This document shows positions 12,678 through 23,359 of a DNA stretch of 64,000 nucleotides, piece after piece; position 1 is the stretch's first letter, and the number at the start of each line of letters is the position of its first letter. Under the pieces are notes generated by a model that was given only the letters and a program-made list of their open reading frames with translations, was not told the DNA's origin and did not search any database. Source of the stretch: Chitinophaga sedimenti (GTDB lineage Bacteria; Bacteroidota; Bacteroidia; Chitinophagales; Chitinophagaceae); assembly GCF_023156195.1 (NCBI RefSeq), contig NZ_JAKUKA010000001.1, positions 806,001-870,000 on the forward strand. Direction: 5' to 3'. The translations under genes and the position numbers were made by a program.

Positions 12678-13957
12678 ATGCAAACGGAGAAAGGTATCAA
12701 TAAACCAGGATCAGCTAAAAATCAGCCTGTTAAGAAAAAGAAGCAGGGCAAGTCGTTGTTCGGCCGCGTAAACGCCTGGCTGCATCTCTGGCTCGGATTG
12801 ATCAGCGGCGCCGTGGTATTTATTGTGAGTGTTACCGGTTGCATCTATGCCTTCCAGCGGGAGATCACGGACATAACCCAGCCGTACCAGTTTACCCAAG
12901 TGCAGGACAAGCCTTACCTGCCGCCTTCCCAGCTGCGGACGATCGCCGCTAAACATGCATTTGGCCCGGAGGGCGAAACTGCCGTGAATAAACTGACCGG
13001 CGTGGCGTACGGTCCCGGTAAATCGGCCGTGATCAACTATGGTAACCGTAAAGATGGCTTTAAAGCCGTATACCTGAACCCTTACACCGGTGAGGTACGC
13101 GGGGAGAAGGACTGGAACAAAGACTTTTTCCGTTTTATACTGAATGGTCACTTTTACCTGTGGTTGCCGAATGAGATCGGTCACCCGGTAGTGGCCTCGG
13201 CCATATTGATTTTCGTGATACTGCTGATCAGCGGTCTGGTCATGTGGTGGCCGAAGAACCTGAAGAAAGCGAACGCAGATAAGAGTTTTAAGATAAAATG
13301 GGGAGCGAGTTTCAAGCGTGTGAACTACGACCTCCATAATGTGCTGGGCTTCTACGTGATGCTGCTGGCACTGATAATTGCCCTCACCGGGCTGGTATGG
13401 GGATTTGAATGGTTTGCAAAGGGCAGCTACTTCGTCACCTCTGGCGGTAAATCCCGTCCGCCGGTGCGCGAAAAGGTGTTTTCCGATTCTACCGCTACGG
13501 CCATGTATGCCGCGCCGGAAGATGAGCTGTTCGCGAGGATGGACAAGCAATATGCTGGACAGTACGCTTACCTGTCCGTGTCGTTTCCTTCGGCCAAAAC
13601 CGATCCTGTTGTCGTGAATTTTAACCCCGAGGATAAAACCTATTATCGACGTTTGTTCCGGTACTTCGACCGGAATACCCTGAAAGAGATCCCGAGCAAT
13701 GCGATGTACAGCAAGGCTTATGAAAAGGGGGGCTGGCAGACAAAATATACCGCATGAACTACGATATACACGTGGGTGCTATTGGCGGTCTTACCGGCAA
13801 GTTTATTGCCTTTTTCGCATCGTTCATTTGCGCGAGCTTACCGGTAACGGGCTTCCTGGTATGGTGGGGCAGGCGCAAAAAGAAACCGGCCGCCAAAAGC
13901 ATTAGAGTGCCCCAGCCGGCCGGCAAACCTTCCATTGCGGAAGTATCTGTAGCTTAA
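12678..13957 (+). CDS. PepSY-associated TM protein (iron-siderophore reductase type), one frame break
   Basis: About 426 residues. A basic N-terminus precedes the first span, WLHLWLGLISGAVVFIVSVTGCIYAFQREI, which is the PepSY_TM hallmark (H..LGL..G...F....TG....F..E). Further spans are ASAILIFVILLISGLVMWWPK, NVLGFYVMLLALIIALTGLVWGFEW and a C-terminal FIAFFASFICASLPVTGFLVWWGRRKKK. Family members (FoxB/PiuB-like) sit in the inner membrane and are thought to reduce ferric-siderophores using conserved histidines; HNVLGFY and NYDIHVGAIGG carry such histidines here. The frame breaks near 13730, where G7 is read as G6 (EKGGLADKIYRMNYDIHVG restored). No TonB receptor is adjacent, so iron specificity is inferred from family only. 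Confidence 0.87.
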
Positions 13958-13972
13958 ATTAATTTATTGAAA

Positions 13973-14410
13973 TCAGGTGCTCATCAGCGCCGGGAATGTA
14001 TATTGTTTCCGGCTGAATTCGTAGAAACGCCTGCCTGTAGTGAGGCATTCCTCGAACGTGTTGGGCTTGATGACGTAAGAGCTGGCACCCATCGCCATAC
14101 ATTCCCTCATCTGGATCTCGTTAAGCGAGGTGGAAAAGATGATGATCGGGATGTTTTTGTACAGGTCGTGCGTTTTCAGGATCTTCAGTGTTTCGCTGCC
14201 CGATAATTTGGGCATATTCAGGTCCAGCACGATCAGATCGGGCAGGTATGTGCTACCGCTCACTTCCCGGAGGTATTCTATTACACCCGTACCATCTTCA
14301 ACAAAAAATATATCTGCCGACAAGTCCAGCTCGTCGAATACAATTTGCATAATAGAACGGTCTTCAGGATCATCATCCGCCAGTAGTATTTTAACATGCT
14401 GGTTATTCAT
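13973..14410 (-). CDS. single-domain response regulator (Rcp1/CheY-like)
   Basis: A 145-residue stand-alone receiver. Acidic pocket KILLADDDPEDRS near residues 7-18, phospho-acceptor in LIVLDLNMPKLSG around residue 63, threonine/serine switch in IIIFSTS, and lysine in SYVIKPNTFEE. It has no output domain. It resembles the receiver at 4397-4852 but is not adjacent to any kinase, so its partner is elsewhere. It is convergent with the PepSY gene, 15 bases apart. A possible small gene lies upstream on the same strand. Confidence 0.93.
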   Translation of the reverse strand: MNNQHVKILLADDDPEDRSIMQIVFDELDLSADIFFVEDGTGVIEYLREVSGSTYLPDLIVLDLNMPKLSGSETLKILKTHDLYKNIPIIIFSTSLNEIQMRECMAMGASSYVIKPNTFEECLTTGRRFYEFSRKQYTFPALMST

Positions 14411-14502
14411 ACATACTTTTTAATGTTTTCTGTCTCTAAGCTGCTTGTTCAAGTTGGCTTTATGCACTCAGACAAAATATCTCCGCTAATTAAATGTTTA
14501 GG

Positions 14503-14718
14503 TTAATTTTCGTGGGCCCGTTCCTTTAACAGACTTACACACTTCGATAAAGCTAATTTAACTACCGCTTTTTTATCATATAAAAGTGAAATATTTTTGA
14601 TAGTAATTTGTAAAGTTATGTATTTAATAAATTTATCACACTGGTCAATTGTAGTGCAGGCATCTTTCACCAGTTGGCGGTGTAGATATTCTTCCCCGGA
14701 TTTATGCAGTACATACAT
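14503..14718 (-). CDS. possible small protein, 71 residues, unknown
   Basis: Reads MYVLHKSGEEYLHRQLVKDAC and ends KCVSLLKERAHEN. It is amphipathic and Lys/Leu-rich with no signal peptide or known motif. It is co-directional with the receiver gene 92 bases downstream and has an ATG start. Base composition is more A/T-rich than the flanking genes. Evidence is only an open frame and its position, so it may be spurious. Confidence 0.3.
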   Translation of the reverse strand: MYVLHKSGEEYLHRQLVKDACTTIDQCDKFIKYITLQITIKNISLLYDKKAVVKLALSKCVSLLKERAHEN

Positions 14719-15151
14719 CGATAAAATCTATGCCAGAAAACTACTGTTTTAAGCAACGAGCGTTGATTATTGCCCGTCGGCGGCGAAATGTCGGCTGGAT
14801 ACCGGGGGCTGATGAAGGTATTTTAATATTACGGATTTTACCTTTAATGTGTAGTAAAAGTTTGAAACCTGGTTAAATTGCGAAGGTAGCTGAAAAAGAA
14901 AAGGGCGGTAAGAATACCGCCCTCAGTAATTTTAACCATATCTTATGAAAAACCTACACCAAAGGTACACTCCTGTGGGATATTGTAAAGAGAGAGTTCG
15001 TGAACGGCCTATTTTGGTTGGTAAACGTTTTGTTTTAGCCCATGTTAACAGCGCTTTAACGAACGTTAACAACGACTAAACAGTACTGGTGCCTGCTATG
15101 TGACTGGGAGCGAGCGAATTGTGCTATATTTAGGAAGCAAAACCGATTTAT
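14719..15151. other. 433-bp gap with a hairpin and a 44-codon frame
   Basis: No gene is firmly supported. An 8-bp inverted repeat (GGGCGGTA at 14903-14910 with its complement at 14915-14922) is followed on the minus strand by a T-rich tract, so it looks like a leftward terminator although no leftward gene ends there. A 44-codon plus-strand frame from ATG 14945 to TAA 15079 (MKNLHQRYTPVGYCKERVRE...) overlaps nothing else. This gap could hold a small RNA or micro-ORF. Confidence 0.35.
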
Positions 15152-15861
15152 ATGAGTAGCGCCGCTGCGATCATGGCTGAACTGGAAAAACTGGGTACCG
15201 CGCAAACGAAGAAAACCTGGCTGAACCACGGCGCGCCGCCGTCGGTGTACGGCGTTAAGGTGGCCGACATGAAAGTGATCCAGAAGCGGGAAAAGAAGAA
15301 TTATCCGCTGTCTATGGCGTTGTACCGCACGGGCAATGGCGACGCCATGTACCTGGCCGGCCTTATCTCCGATCCTGCAAAAATGACGAAAGCCGATTTG
15401 CAGGAGTGGGCCGCCGCGGCGAACTGGAGCATGCTAAACGAATGCACTGTCCCATGGACTGCGGCCGAAAGCCGTTTCGGTCATGAGCTGGCCATATCGT
15501 GGATGGCCGCACCGGAACCCTCACTGCGTGCTTGCGGCTGGAGCACTTACAGTTCGCTGGTGGCTGTCAAAAAGACGAGGAGCTCGACCTCGCTGAAATT
15601 GAAAAGCTGCTTATACAGGTTTCCCAAAACATACACCGGGAAGAAAATCGCGTAAAATACACGATGAATGGCTTCGTAATCGCTGTTGGCAGCTACGTGC
15701 CAGCGCTGCTCGAAAAAGCCCGGGAAACGGCCGGAAAGGTCGGTCCGGTAACGGTGGATATGGGCGGCACTGCCTGCAAAGTGCCGGATGCGCTTGCATA
15801 CATTGCTAAAGTAGAAGAGACGGGGCGCGTAGGGAAGAAGCGTAAGACCGCCTTTTGCTAA
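15152..15861 (+). CDS. DNA alkylation repair protein (AlkD-like HEAT repeats), one frame break
   Basis: About 236 residues. The N-terminus reads MSSAAAIMAELEKLGTAQTKK, then YGVKVADMKVIQK and WAAAANWSMLNECTVPW, typical of the AlkD/DUF6-type HEAT-like repeat glycosylases that lift 3- and 7-alkylated purines out of DNA. The C-terminus reads VDMGGTACKVPDALAYI then a basic GRVGKKRKTAF tail. The frame breaks near 15570, where A5 should be A6 (AVKKDEELDLAEIEKLL restored). Whether it is catalytic depends on Asp/Trp/Arg positions I cannot align by eye; many homologues are uncharacterised. Single gene, no evident operon. Confidence 0.8.
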
Positions 15862-16025
15862 GAATGGGAATGGGCTAACCAGGCATCCGGAATGGACAAA
15901 TTATGAACTTATAGCATTACGGTACAATTGCGGTCCTTCAAGTCATTTCAAAGGACTGTGTAAGATGCCGCTACCGAAGCGGGTGAAACACTGCGGCGGC
16001 TGACCATGATAAAAGGCGGGTTGTC

Positions 16026-16770
16026 CTATCTCTTCACAATCCGTTCCGCCAGCTCCAGTTGGAGTGCTTTAATGTCTTTTAATACAAGTTGGGCAACGAG
16101 TCGTGCGCCGAGTTCGGAAAAGTGAGTGTTGTCGTCTTTACCCGCAGGGTAGTTGGGGTGCTCGCCGGGTTGCAGTTGCAAAAACAGTAGTTTGGATGTT
16201 TCGGGGCCAAACTGCTGGTACAATTGCCGGCTGCTCGCATCCAGGTCGATCAGCGGCGTTTTTTCCGCGGCGGCTACCTCCAGCACGTAAGCGGTATAGT
16301 CATGCGTTTCCGGTACCACACCGGTACTGTCGAACCGCCGGCGGCTTACTGGTGTTATAAGTACGGGGAACGCTTTTTTGGCGCGGGTGGCGCGGATGAA
16401 GCGTTGCAGGTTGGCTTTGTATTGTTCCGGGGTAGTATAGCTTTTTTCGTGGGCACTTCATCGTTATGTCCGAACTGGATCAGTACATAATCACCTTCCT
16501 GCAGGCTGCTTTCGATCTTTTGCCATAGTCCTTCGGCGATAAAGGTGCCCGTACTGCGCCCGTTCTTTGCATAATTTTCTACGCTCACTGTAGAATCGAA
16601 GAACCAGGCGAACGGCATGCCCCAGCCGGTTTCGGGATATGCGCGCGGTTCTTTTACAGCAATCGTGGAGTCGCCCGCCAGGTACACTTTTATTTTCTTT
16701 TTGGAATGATAAATGATGATAATAGCAGGAGAGAACCGGCTAACAGCCAGTTGGCGGAAGTTCTGGTCAT
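16026..16770 (-). CDS. secreted GDSL/SGNH esterase, rhamnogalacturonan acetylesterase type, two frame breaks
   Basis: A signal peptide (MTRTSANWLLAGSLLLLSSF) precedes a SGNH hydrolase. Block I is LAGDSTIA with the catalytic serine, block III is QFGHNDE, and block V is DNTHFSELGARLVA with the catalytic Asp/His pair. This arrangement is typical of rhamnogalacturonan acetylesterases, which remove acetyl groups from pectin. About 247 residues. Frame breaks occur near 16700 (A5 for A6, separating the signal peptide) and near 16447 (A6 for A7, restoring TKKSYTTPEQYKANLQRF). It lies 1.3 kb from the SusCD pair on the same strand, with two other genes between, so a joint glycan role is possible but unproven. 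Confidence 0.86.
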
Positions 16771-16886
16771 TGGATAACGTGAATTTATGCGTTCCAAAAT
16801 AGGGATTAGATCATAATCGGGCGCGGGATTTTACGCAAACGATACCGGTAATATTCAATTAATTTGTCATTCCAAATATCCTACTG

Positions 16887-17404
16887 ATGAAAAACACGAT
16901 CCTGCCTTTCCTGGCAATGGTGCTGCTGCTCTTAGCCGGCAGTACGGCAAATGCGCAATTGAAACGTTTTAGTATTGGCCCTTATGTGGAAGCTGGCTTC
17001 CCCCCGGCGACTTTAGTGATACGCACAGCACAGGCTGGGGAGCCGGTCTTAATGCCGACATCAAACTGCTGGCGGGCTTCACAGCTACAGGCTCGGTGGG
17101 TTACATGCGCTTCGGCGGACAAAAGTTTACCACCGATAATGGCATGACCGCCGAATATGGCGCCATCCAGGCGATTCCGGTGCGCGTTGGTCTTAAATAT
17201 AAACTGGTATCGGTACTGTACGCTAAACTGGAAGCCGGTTCAGCCAATTTTGCGGGCGATGACGGTCCCAGCGGCAGCGCGTTCATCGTATCGCCGGGCA
17301 TCGGCATACGCATCCTGATGTTCGACATACAGGGTAAATACGAGGGCTGGATCCGCGAAAATGGTTTCGGATTCTTCGGCCTCAAGGCCAGTCTGAACTT
17401 CTAA
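16887..17404 (+). CDS. small outer-membrane beta-barrel protein, one frame break
   Basis: About 172 residues. The signal peptide MKNTILPFLAMVLLLLAGSTANAQ ends in the ANAQ cleavage site common in Bacteroidota. The mature part alternates hydrophobic and polar residues (SIGPYVEAG, GWGAGLNADIKL, TATGSVGYMRFGG, VRVGLKYKL, LYAKLEAGSANF, GIGIRILMFDIQGKYEGW) and ends in a C-terminal phenylalanine (LKASLNF), all hallmarks of an eight-strand barrel. The frame breaks near 17007, where C6 should be C7 (GFPXGDFSDTHSTGWG restored). The function within this large family is unknown. Confidence 0.8.
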
Positions 17405-17480
17405 ACTTGTATTAATGGCAATCGGATATTGCCTGTGCTGCGCAAGCGGTACAGGCAATGTTTTTTAGATTGCATGGTGT

Positions 17481-17750
17481 TTAATCGAGCAGCACTTCGC
17501 TGCCGCGCATACGCGATGATTTGAGCCTTTTTACAAGGCCGGCTTCTACCATCAGGTACATTAAGTGATCTACCGGCATCGGGTAGCTTAATTGCTGCAA
17601 TTGACGCCATTCATGATACATGCCGAAGCGTTCGAGCACGGGTTCCAGCTGTGTATTGTCATAGCGTGCATCATCGGGCAGGCCCAGCTGCAGGGCCGAA
17701 AAATCTTCGTTGACACCATGTATCTGCAGTATCACGAAGAACGGTTTCAT
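17481..17750 (-). CDS. small conserved-looking hypothetical protein
   Basis: Reads MKPFFVILQIHGVNEDFSAL, then DDARYDNTQLEPVLERFGMYHEWRQLQQLSYPMPVDHLMYLMVEAGLVKRLKSSRMRGSEVLLD; about 89 residues. An earlier ATG at 17825 would add 25 residues, but the internal ATG gives a more natural soluble start. It is acidic to neutral, mostly helical, with no membrane span or metal motif. I do not recognise it. It sits alone between the barrel gene (convergent) and the SusD terminator. Confidence 0.5.
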   Translation of the reverse strand: MKPFFVILQIHGVNEDFSALQLGLPDDARYDNTQLEPVLERFGMYHEWRQLQQLSYPMPVDHLMYLMVEAGLVKRLKSSRMRGSEVLLD

Positions 17751-18028
17751 GGCCGCTCCCGGTAAAAAATGAGATGATGGGAAACGTAAGTAAATCTTTT
17801 TCTCCGTCACGTTTGTGTAGGTCATAGATCGGAATTGATAAAAAATATATAGCCTTTTCTCTGTCTGTTCGGGTGGTTCTTATCTGTCTATAGAACGCAT
17901 AGTTAGTTAAAAAGTTCAGGAATATATCTTAAGCGTTCGTTATTAAACTATGCTAATTTATCGCAGTGCTAAGTAATTGATCGTTATGTTGTTATCGCTG
18001 CGAAAGAGCAGCAGTGATATTAAAAATA

Positions 18029-18057
18029 AAACCGGCCCCTTTTGAAGGAGCCGGTTT
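18029..18057 (-). terminator. terminator of the susCD operon
   Basis: AAACCGGC at 18029-18036 pairs with GCCGGTTT at 18050-18057, 27 bases past the SusD stop. On the minus strand it is followed by T-rich sequence. The remainder of the 17751-18083 gap shows no gene. Confidence 0.7.
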
Positions 18058-18083
18058 ACTCATAAACTGGTTTAGGTTATGCA

Positions 18084-19788
18084 TTATTCTTCCCATCCGG
18101 TGTTTTGCTTTAACACAAATCCGTTTGTTTTGTACAGTGTGATCTGGTCCAGTGGCAGTGGGTTCAGGTACAGGCGGTCGTTGTTGAACACCCTTTCTGT
18201 TTCCACTTTGGGAGCAGGAATTATATAGCCTTCGGTGCCGTTTGTCAGCACCACATCGGTAGTGGGGAAAGCGGCTTTCGTGATCCGGCGCCGCGGTTAA
18301 TGTCCACGTTTGCTTTGGTATCGGTATAAGCCAGTTTTTTCCATCTTTTCAGGTCGATGAGGCGGTTACCTTCAAACATCATCTCCACGCGGCGTTCGCG
18401 GCGGATTTCCCACAGCATGGAAGGCACGGTAGGATCACGTTTCGGATCGTCATAAGCTACATCGCCACCGGCTGTTGCAGCTACCGGGTTGCCGCCTACA
18501 ATTTTCAGGCGGGCTGTTTTAGCCCTGTCGCGCAGCTTGTTGATAGATTTATCCAGGTCTGCCTGCGTCAGTTGTCCCAGTTCATAGGTTGCTTCTGCAT
18601 AGTTGAGCAGTACTTCGCCAAAACGGATAATCGGTGCATCGGTCTGGTTCAGCGCGTTGCTGCCTTCCGCAATGTCTTTTACCGATTCGTTCAGGAACTT
18701 CTGGCTGGAATAGGCCGTACTGCTATAGTTCGACGCTACTTTGATCACCCGGTAAGCTTTCACGAATGTAGCCGACAAACGGCCGTCACGCGCAGTGAAT
18801 ATACTGGTCAACTGTTTTGTCGCCTGCATATTTCGGCGATACGCCGATTGGCAAACCATCGTCGCACAGGTAAGATTCTACCGCATTTTTAGATGCACCG
18901 GTTTGAGGCTCTTTATTGTTATAGCTCATCAGCGAGTGTGTAATCTGGTTGGTTTCGTACTTCCTGAACAACAGCACTTCTTTGGAAGCAGCCAGGCTCA
19001 TCGAGCTAAACACACTCCGGTAGTCCGCATCAAGTGAGTAGGTATTGGTGGCTATTACCGCATCCGCTGCTGTTTTAGCCGCAGTGAGGTATTCGGTGGA
19101 TTTAGCCTGATCCAGGTTGTGATATTTATACCAGGTGCCTTCGTGCAGCATAATGCGCGACATGAAAGCATTCACTACGGCGCGGTTGATTACCAGTCCG
19201 GCGTCGCCTGTAATGGAGGCATCGCTTACACGAACGTTGGCAGAGGCAAATTTCAGGTCGGACAGGATGCTGTCTACCACCTGTGTGCGCGGATCGCGTG
19301 GTTTGTATAACGCCTGCAGGTCGCTTTCTTCCAGCGGTGTGTTATAAAACGGCACATCGCCGAACGTGCGCACCATATCGGCATATTCCATGGCACGGAA
19401 GAAACGGGCGATACCGAGCCAGTGGTTCATAGCCTCTTCGCTCATCGGCACACGTTTGATCCTGTCTATCCAGAGATTGATGTTACGCACGTTGGTAAAG
19501 CTCCAGCCACCACCGCTTGCCGGCGATTGTTTGGTAAAAGCGCTTGGCGTGGTGGGGGCAAAGTCGTCGTTCAGGCTCTGTACGGAGAAGTAGGTTCCCC
19601 AGGTATTACCGTTGCCGTAACCCGGGAAATAAAGCGGGTAAAAGCGCCAGGAATAAATGCGGACATTTTTTCTGATGTCCAGAACGTGAGGTCGGACAGT
19701 TCGTCTTTCGGCGGACGGGTAATAAAGTCTTTTTACACCCGGAGATTGCCAGGGCCGACAGCGTAAGTATATAGAGAAGTTTTTTCAT
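18084..19788 (-). CDS. SusD/RagB-family starch-binding-like outer-membrane lipoprotein, several frame breaks
   Basis: Surface lipoprotein that caps the SusC channel and binds glycan or peptide substrates. The N-terminus MKKLLYILTLSALAISGCKK has a lipobox with cysteine 18. TPR-like helices follow (ARFFRAMEYADMVRTFGDVPFY, RAVVNAFMSRIMLHEGTWYKY) and the family C-terminal pattern VLLNYAEATYELG, LRDRA, WEIRRERRVEMMFEGNRLIDLKRW is unmistakable. The frame ends GWEE at 18084. Breaks occur near 19730 and 19680 (short A runs), near 18815 (A4 for A3), and near 18285; all resolve to a continuous protein of about 565 residues. It lies 18 bases downstream of susC, so it forms one operon. Confidence 0.92.
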
Positions 19789-19806
19789 TGTAGCTCGCTT
19801 TAAATT

Positions 19807-22800
19807 TTATAAAGACACCTGTACACCAAAGGCGAATGATCTGCGGTAAGGGTAGTTCCTGCCAAAAGTGGCGGTAGCGATGCCGGCATAGCGGAAGTCC
19901 ACTTCCGGATCGATCGGTACGAACAGGTTGTCTTTTTCCCAGAGGTTTTCACCGCTTACATATATGCGCAGGTTTTGCAGTCTCGCGCGTTCTACCAGGC
20001 GTTTGGGCAGGGTATAACCCAGCGAAACGTTTTTCAGGCGCAGGTACGACATGTCCATCAGGTATTTGGTTTGCGGATAGAAGTTCTGCGTAGCCGTCTG
20101 GTTAGTGTTAGACGGTCTTGGATAGAACGCGTTCGGGTTGCTTGGCGTCCAGTAGTCCATCTGGTGCTCGTACATCGCATCGCCCGGGTTGAAGCCGGCG
20201 ATGGTCATCATACTTGGCGCCCACAGTTCGCGTTTGCCTACGCCCCGGAAGAAGATGTTGAAGTCAACGCCTTTCCAGTTAGCGCCCAGGCGGATGCCGT
20301 ATTGGTAGCGTGGAGTGCTGTTACCGATCACACGCATATCACCATGATCTGCAACGGTATTGCGGCCGTTGTTGATAGCGGTGTCGCCATTCAGGTCTTT
20401 ATATTTCACGTCGCCAGGGCCGTACCAGAACCATGCGGAAGTCTGGCCTTCCGGGAACTTCTGGTTGGCTACGCCTTCTTTCAGGATGTATTTGCCGGTA
20501 CCGTCGGTGATCAGTTTACCATTAGCATCTTTCTGGAAGTCGTTTTCGGTAAAGTAACGGTCTGTTTCATAACCCCAGATCTCGCCCAGATATTTACCCC
20601 TGGTAGTAACCGGTAATGGTGGTACCCGCGAATTTAGTCAGCTTCTCACGGAAGTCGGAGAGAGACAGGGTGGCATTAATAGACAGTTCGTTATCGAAAG
20701 TATGGTTACCATCGAGGGTGATCTCCCAACCAGTGGTCTGCATTTCGCCATAGTTGCGGTAGGGCGGGGTGGCGCCAAAGGTGCTGGGCAGCTGTACGCC
20801 GGTAGTCACCATGTCTTTCGTTGTTCTCCTGTACCAGTCGAACGTTAAGCCAATTTTATCATTCCAGAAGCGGGAGTCAAAACCAAAGTCGACGGTGTTG
20901 ATGGTTTCCCAGGTCAGCATCGGCGGAATAATTTTAGGAGGATTGGCGGTCAGCGGGTTGGTGCTGCCGATCCACCAGCCGGAAGACGCAGAGGTCATGC
21001 TGGGACGGAAGGTAGCGCCGTTGCCGGTGATGTCTGAGTTGCCGATAGAACCATAGGAGCCGCGCAGTTTCAAATAAGAAACAACGTTACGGGAGTCTTT
21101 CATGAATGCTTCTTCTGTAAGGATGTAACCTGCGGACACAGACGGGAAGAAGCCCCACTGGTTGTTGGTCGGGAAGTTCGAAGAGCCATCGTAACGGCCG
21201 TTCACTTCCAGCAACAGTTTATTTTTCCAGGCGTAGTTGATACGGCCGAAGAAGCCCATCGTGGCCCAGTCGTCGTGGCTGGAACCTACGAACTGATCAC
21301 CGGTAGAGAGGTTAGGCTCGCCAATGGCAGGGTCAATTACGTTATTTCTTTTGGAATAATGAGAAGTGTTCTCCTGTGTTTCCGCGTCCATACCGCCCAT
21401 GATCTTGAAGGAGTGGTCGCCCAGCTCTTTCTGGTAGGTAGCAAAGGTTTTGAAGGTATGGTTTTCGTACCACCTCGAAGTATACTGGGAGTAATCGTAG
21501 GAGGTGTGTACGTTTCATATTTTAACGGCGCGCCACCCCAGTTGTTCCAGGCAGTGAGCGGGCCGCCTACTTCGCGGACGTGCGCCTGGTTGTTGGTGTA
21601 CGTATAGTCCGCGTCGACGGTAAGGCCTGGAGCGATTTTGATCGTACCTCCCAGTGCAAAACGGCCGTAGTTGGCTTTTACGGTCGACATCTGTGCTGCC
21701 TGCATTTCCGATACTACGTTGCGGAAAGGTTTGCCTTCATAAGTACCATAAGGGTACAGGGCATTCCAGCGGTACAGGTAGTACAGCGGATCATATTGTA
21801 CGCTGGCGAAGGAGAATGGTGTTTCCTGGTTGGTGCGGGTCAGCATCACGCGGCTGCGCAGGTCTAACCAGGGTTGAACGGAGCTCGTTACATTCAGGTT
21901 TACGTTGGTACGCTGGAATTTATCCGTTTGTACTTTCATCAGACCTTCCTGGCCGAGATAACCCAGGCTCAGGCTGTACGCAGTTTTATCGTTGCCGCCG
22001 GCAAAGTTCAGGTTGTGGTTCTGCTGCGGTGTCCAGTCGCGGATAAACAGCTCGTTCACGTCCCAGGGACGATAGTAATACACGGCGCCGTCTTTTACTT
22101 CAAAGTCGCGGCCCATTACCATTTCAGGTCCGAGGTTTTTACCACCCCAGTCTCTTTTCCATTGCCTGATTTTCTCAATGCTCGCAGAGTCGAAACGCAT
22201 ACCGATGGCGCTGGAGAATTTAGCCGCCGGGTTGGTGCGGATCGTTGCCGCCAGGGAATACTCGAGGCCGTCGTCGTCTGCCGGAGTAGGCAGGGTAGTG
22301 GGCTTAGACCGGGAGAAGTTGTTGGAATACGTGATTTTGTTCTGGGTATTCTTTTTACCCGATTTGGAAGTGATGAGCACAACGCCGAATGCGGCGCGGC
22401 TACCATAAATTGACGTGGATGCCGCATCTTTCAATACGGAAATAGATTCAATATCATCCGGGTTTACCATCAACAGGCTCTGGATTTCCACGTTATCTAG
22501 CAGGATCAGTGGCTGTGCGCCGTTAACAGCGTTCGTAGAGCCAGTTAAACCACGCAGGCGGATCGTCGGATTGGTACCGATGTCGCCGCTGGTGGTGGTG
22601 ATGGTTAAGCCGGGAACGGTGCCCTGTAAAGCGCGTCCTGCGTCCGTGATGGTACGGGCCTGCATGGTTTTGGCCACATCTACAGTAGTAACAGCGCCGG
22701 TCAGGTTCGCTCTTTTTGCGTACCATAACCTACTACAACCACCTGGTCCAGCGAACGGTCGTCTACCGGAAGCGATACTTTGTAGTGGTCTGCCGCACCA

Positions 22801-23045
22801 GGGTAATGATTTGTTGTTTGTAACCAATGAAGGAAATCGTAAGGGATTTGGTGCCATCCGGCACGGCAAGGGTGAATTTACCATCCGTATTGGTGGTAGT
22901 GCCCACCGATTTACCAGCTTGCACGGTGGCGCCGATTACCGGGCCGCCGCTGGATTGATCCAATACCTCGCCCGTAATCTTCCTCTGCGCCCATGATACT
23001 GCAAAAAACAGCAATAGCAGCAAAGTGCTGAGTAACTTTTTTCAT
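19807..23045 (-). CDS. SusC/RagA-family TonB-linked outer-membrane transporter, several frame breaks
   Basis: Imports oligosaccharides or peptides through the outer membrane using TonB. Order: signal peptide (MKK then LLSTLLLLLFFAVSWAQ); carboxypeptidase-regulatory-like domain (ITGEVLDQSSGGPVIGATVQ); plug domain with the SusC hallmark VVVVGYGTQKRANLTGAV; ISVLKDAASTSIYGSRAAFGVVLI; long beta-barrel ending in FAFGVQVSL, whose last residues form the barrel strand. About 1075 residues once frames are joined. Breaks lie near the start (A6 for A5), near 22785, near 22720 (A5 for A6), near 21510, and near 20600 (G4 for G3). Its partner SusD follows 18 bases downstream. The substrate cannot be read from sequence. 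The divergent DeoR gene suggests sugar control. Confidence 0.93.
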
Positions 23046-23359
23046 AAATAGTTTGTGTTTAGCGTAGCGAAAACAATAACTCGGAATAGAAATTTAGTTG
23101 CTTGTTGAGTTGTCCTATGTATTAACGTCCCCTGGCCACTCTTTCTTCCCGGTGTTTTTTTGGTTGATGAATTATTCTTTTTGCGTGTTTTTGCGTTTTT
23201 ACGTTGTCAATTTAGGGAGAAAATCGAAAATAAAAAAGAGTTTATGGAAAAATAACGCAAAATCCTGCAAGAAATGTAATTTAGGTTAAGGAAAGATGCA
23301 AGAAACCGATTAAGGGGCAAATTCAACTTAATTTTTAATTTTGCACATTCCTTTAAGAT
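23046..23359. other. divergent susC / DeoR promoter region
   Basis: No gene is supported in this 314-bp gap. It must hold the leftward susC promoter and the rightward DeoR promoter. A/T content is high, as expected of Bacteroidota promoters. Confidence 0.6.
23336..23343 (+). promoter_or_regulatory. Bacteroidota -7 box for DeoR gene
   Basis: TAATTTTG fits the TAnnTTTG consensus and lies 16 bases before the ATG of the DeoR regulator. The upstream TTTG element is not clear, so confidence is moderate. Confidence 0.45.

Noticed and set aside
23098..23289. 63-codon plus-strand frame in the susC/DeoR gap
   Set aside because: Lies in A/T-rich promoter sequence and looks random (KSKIKKSLWKNNAKSC).
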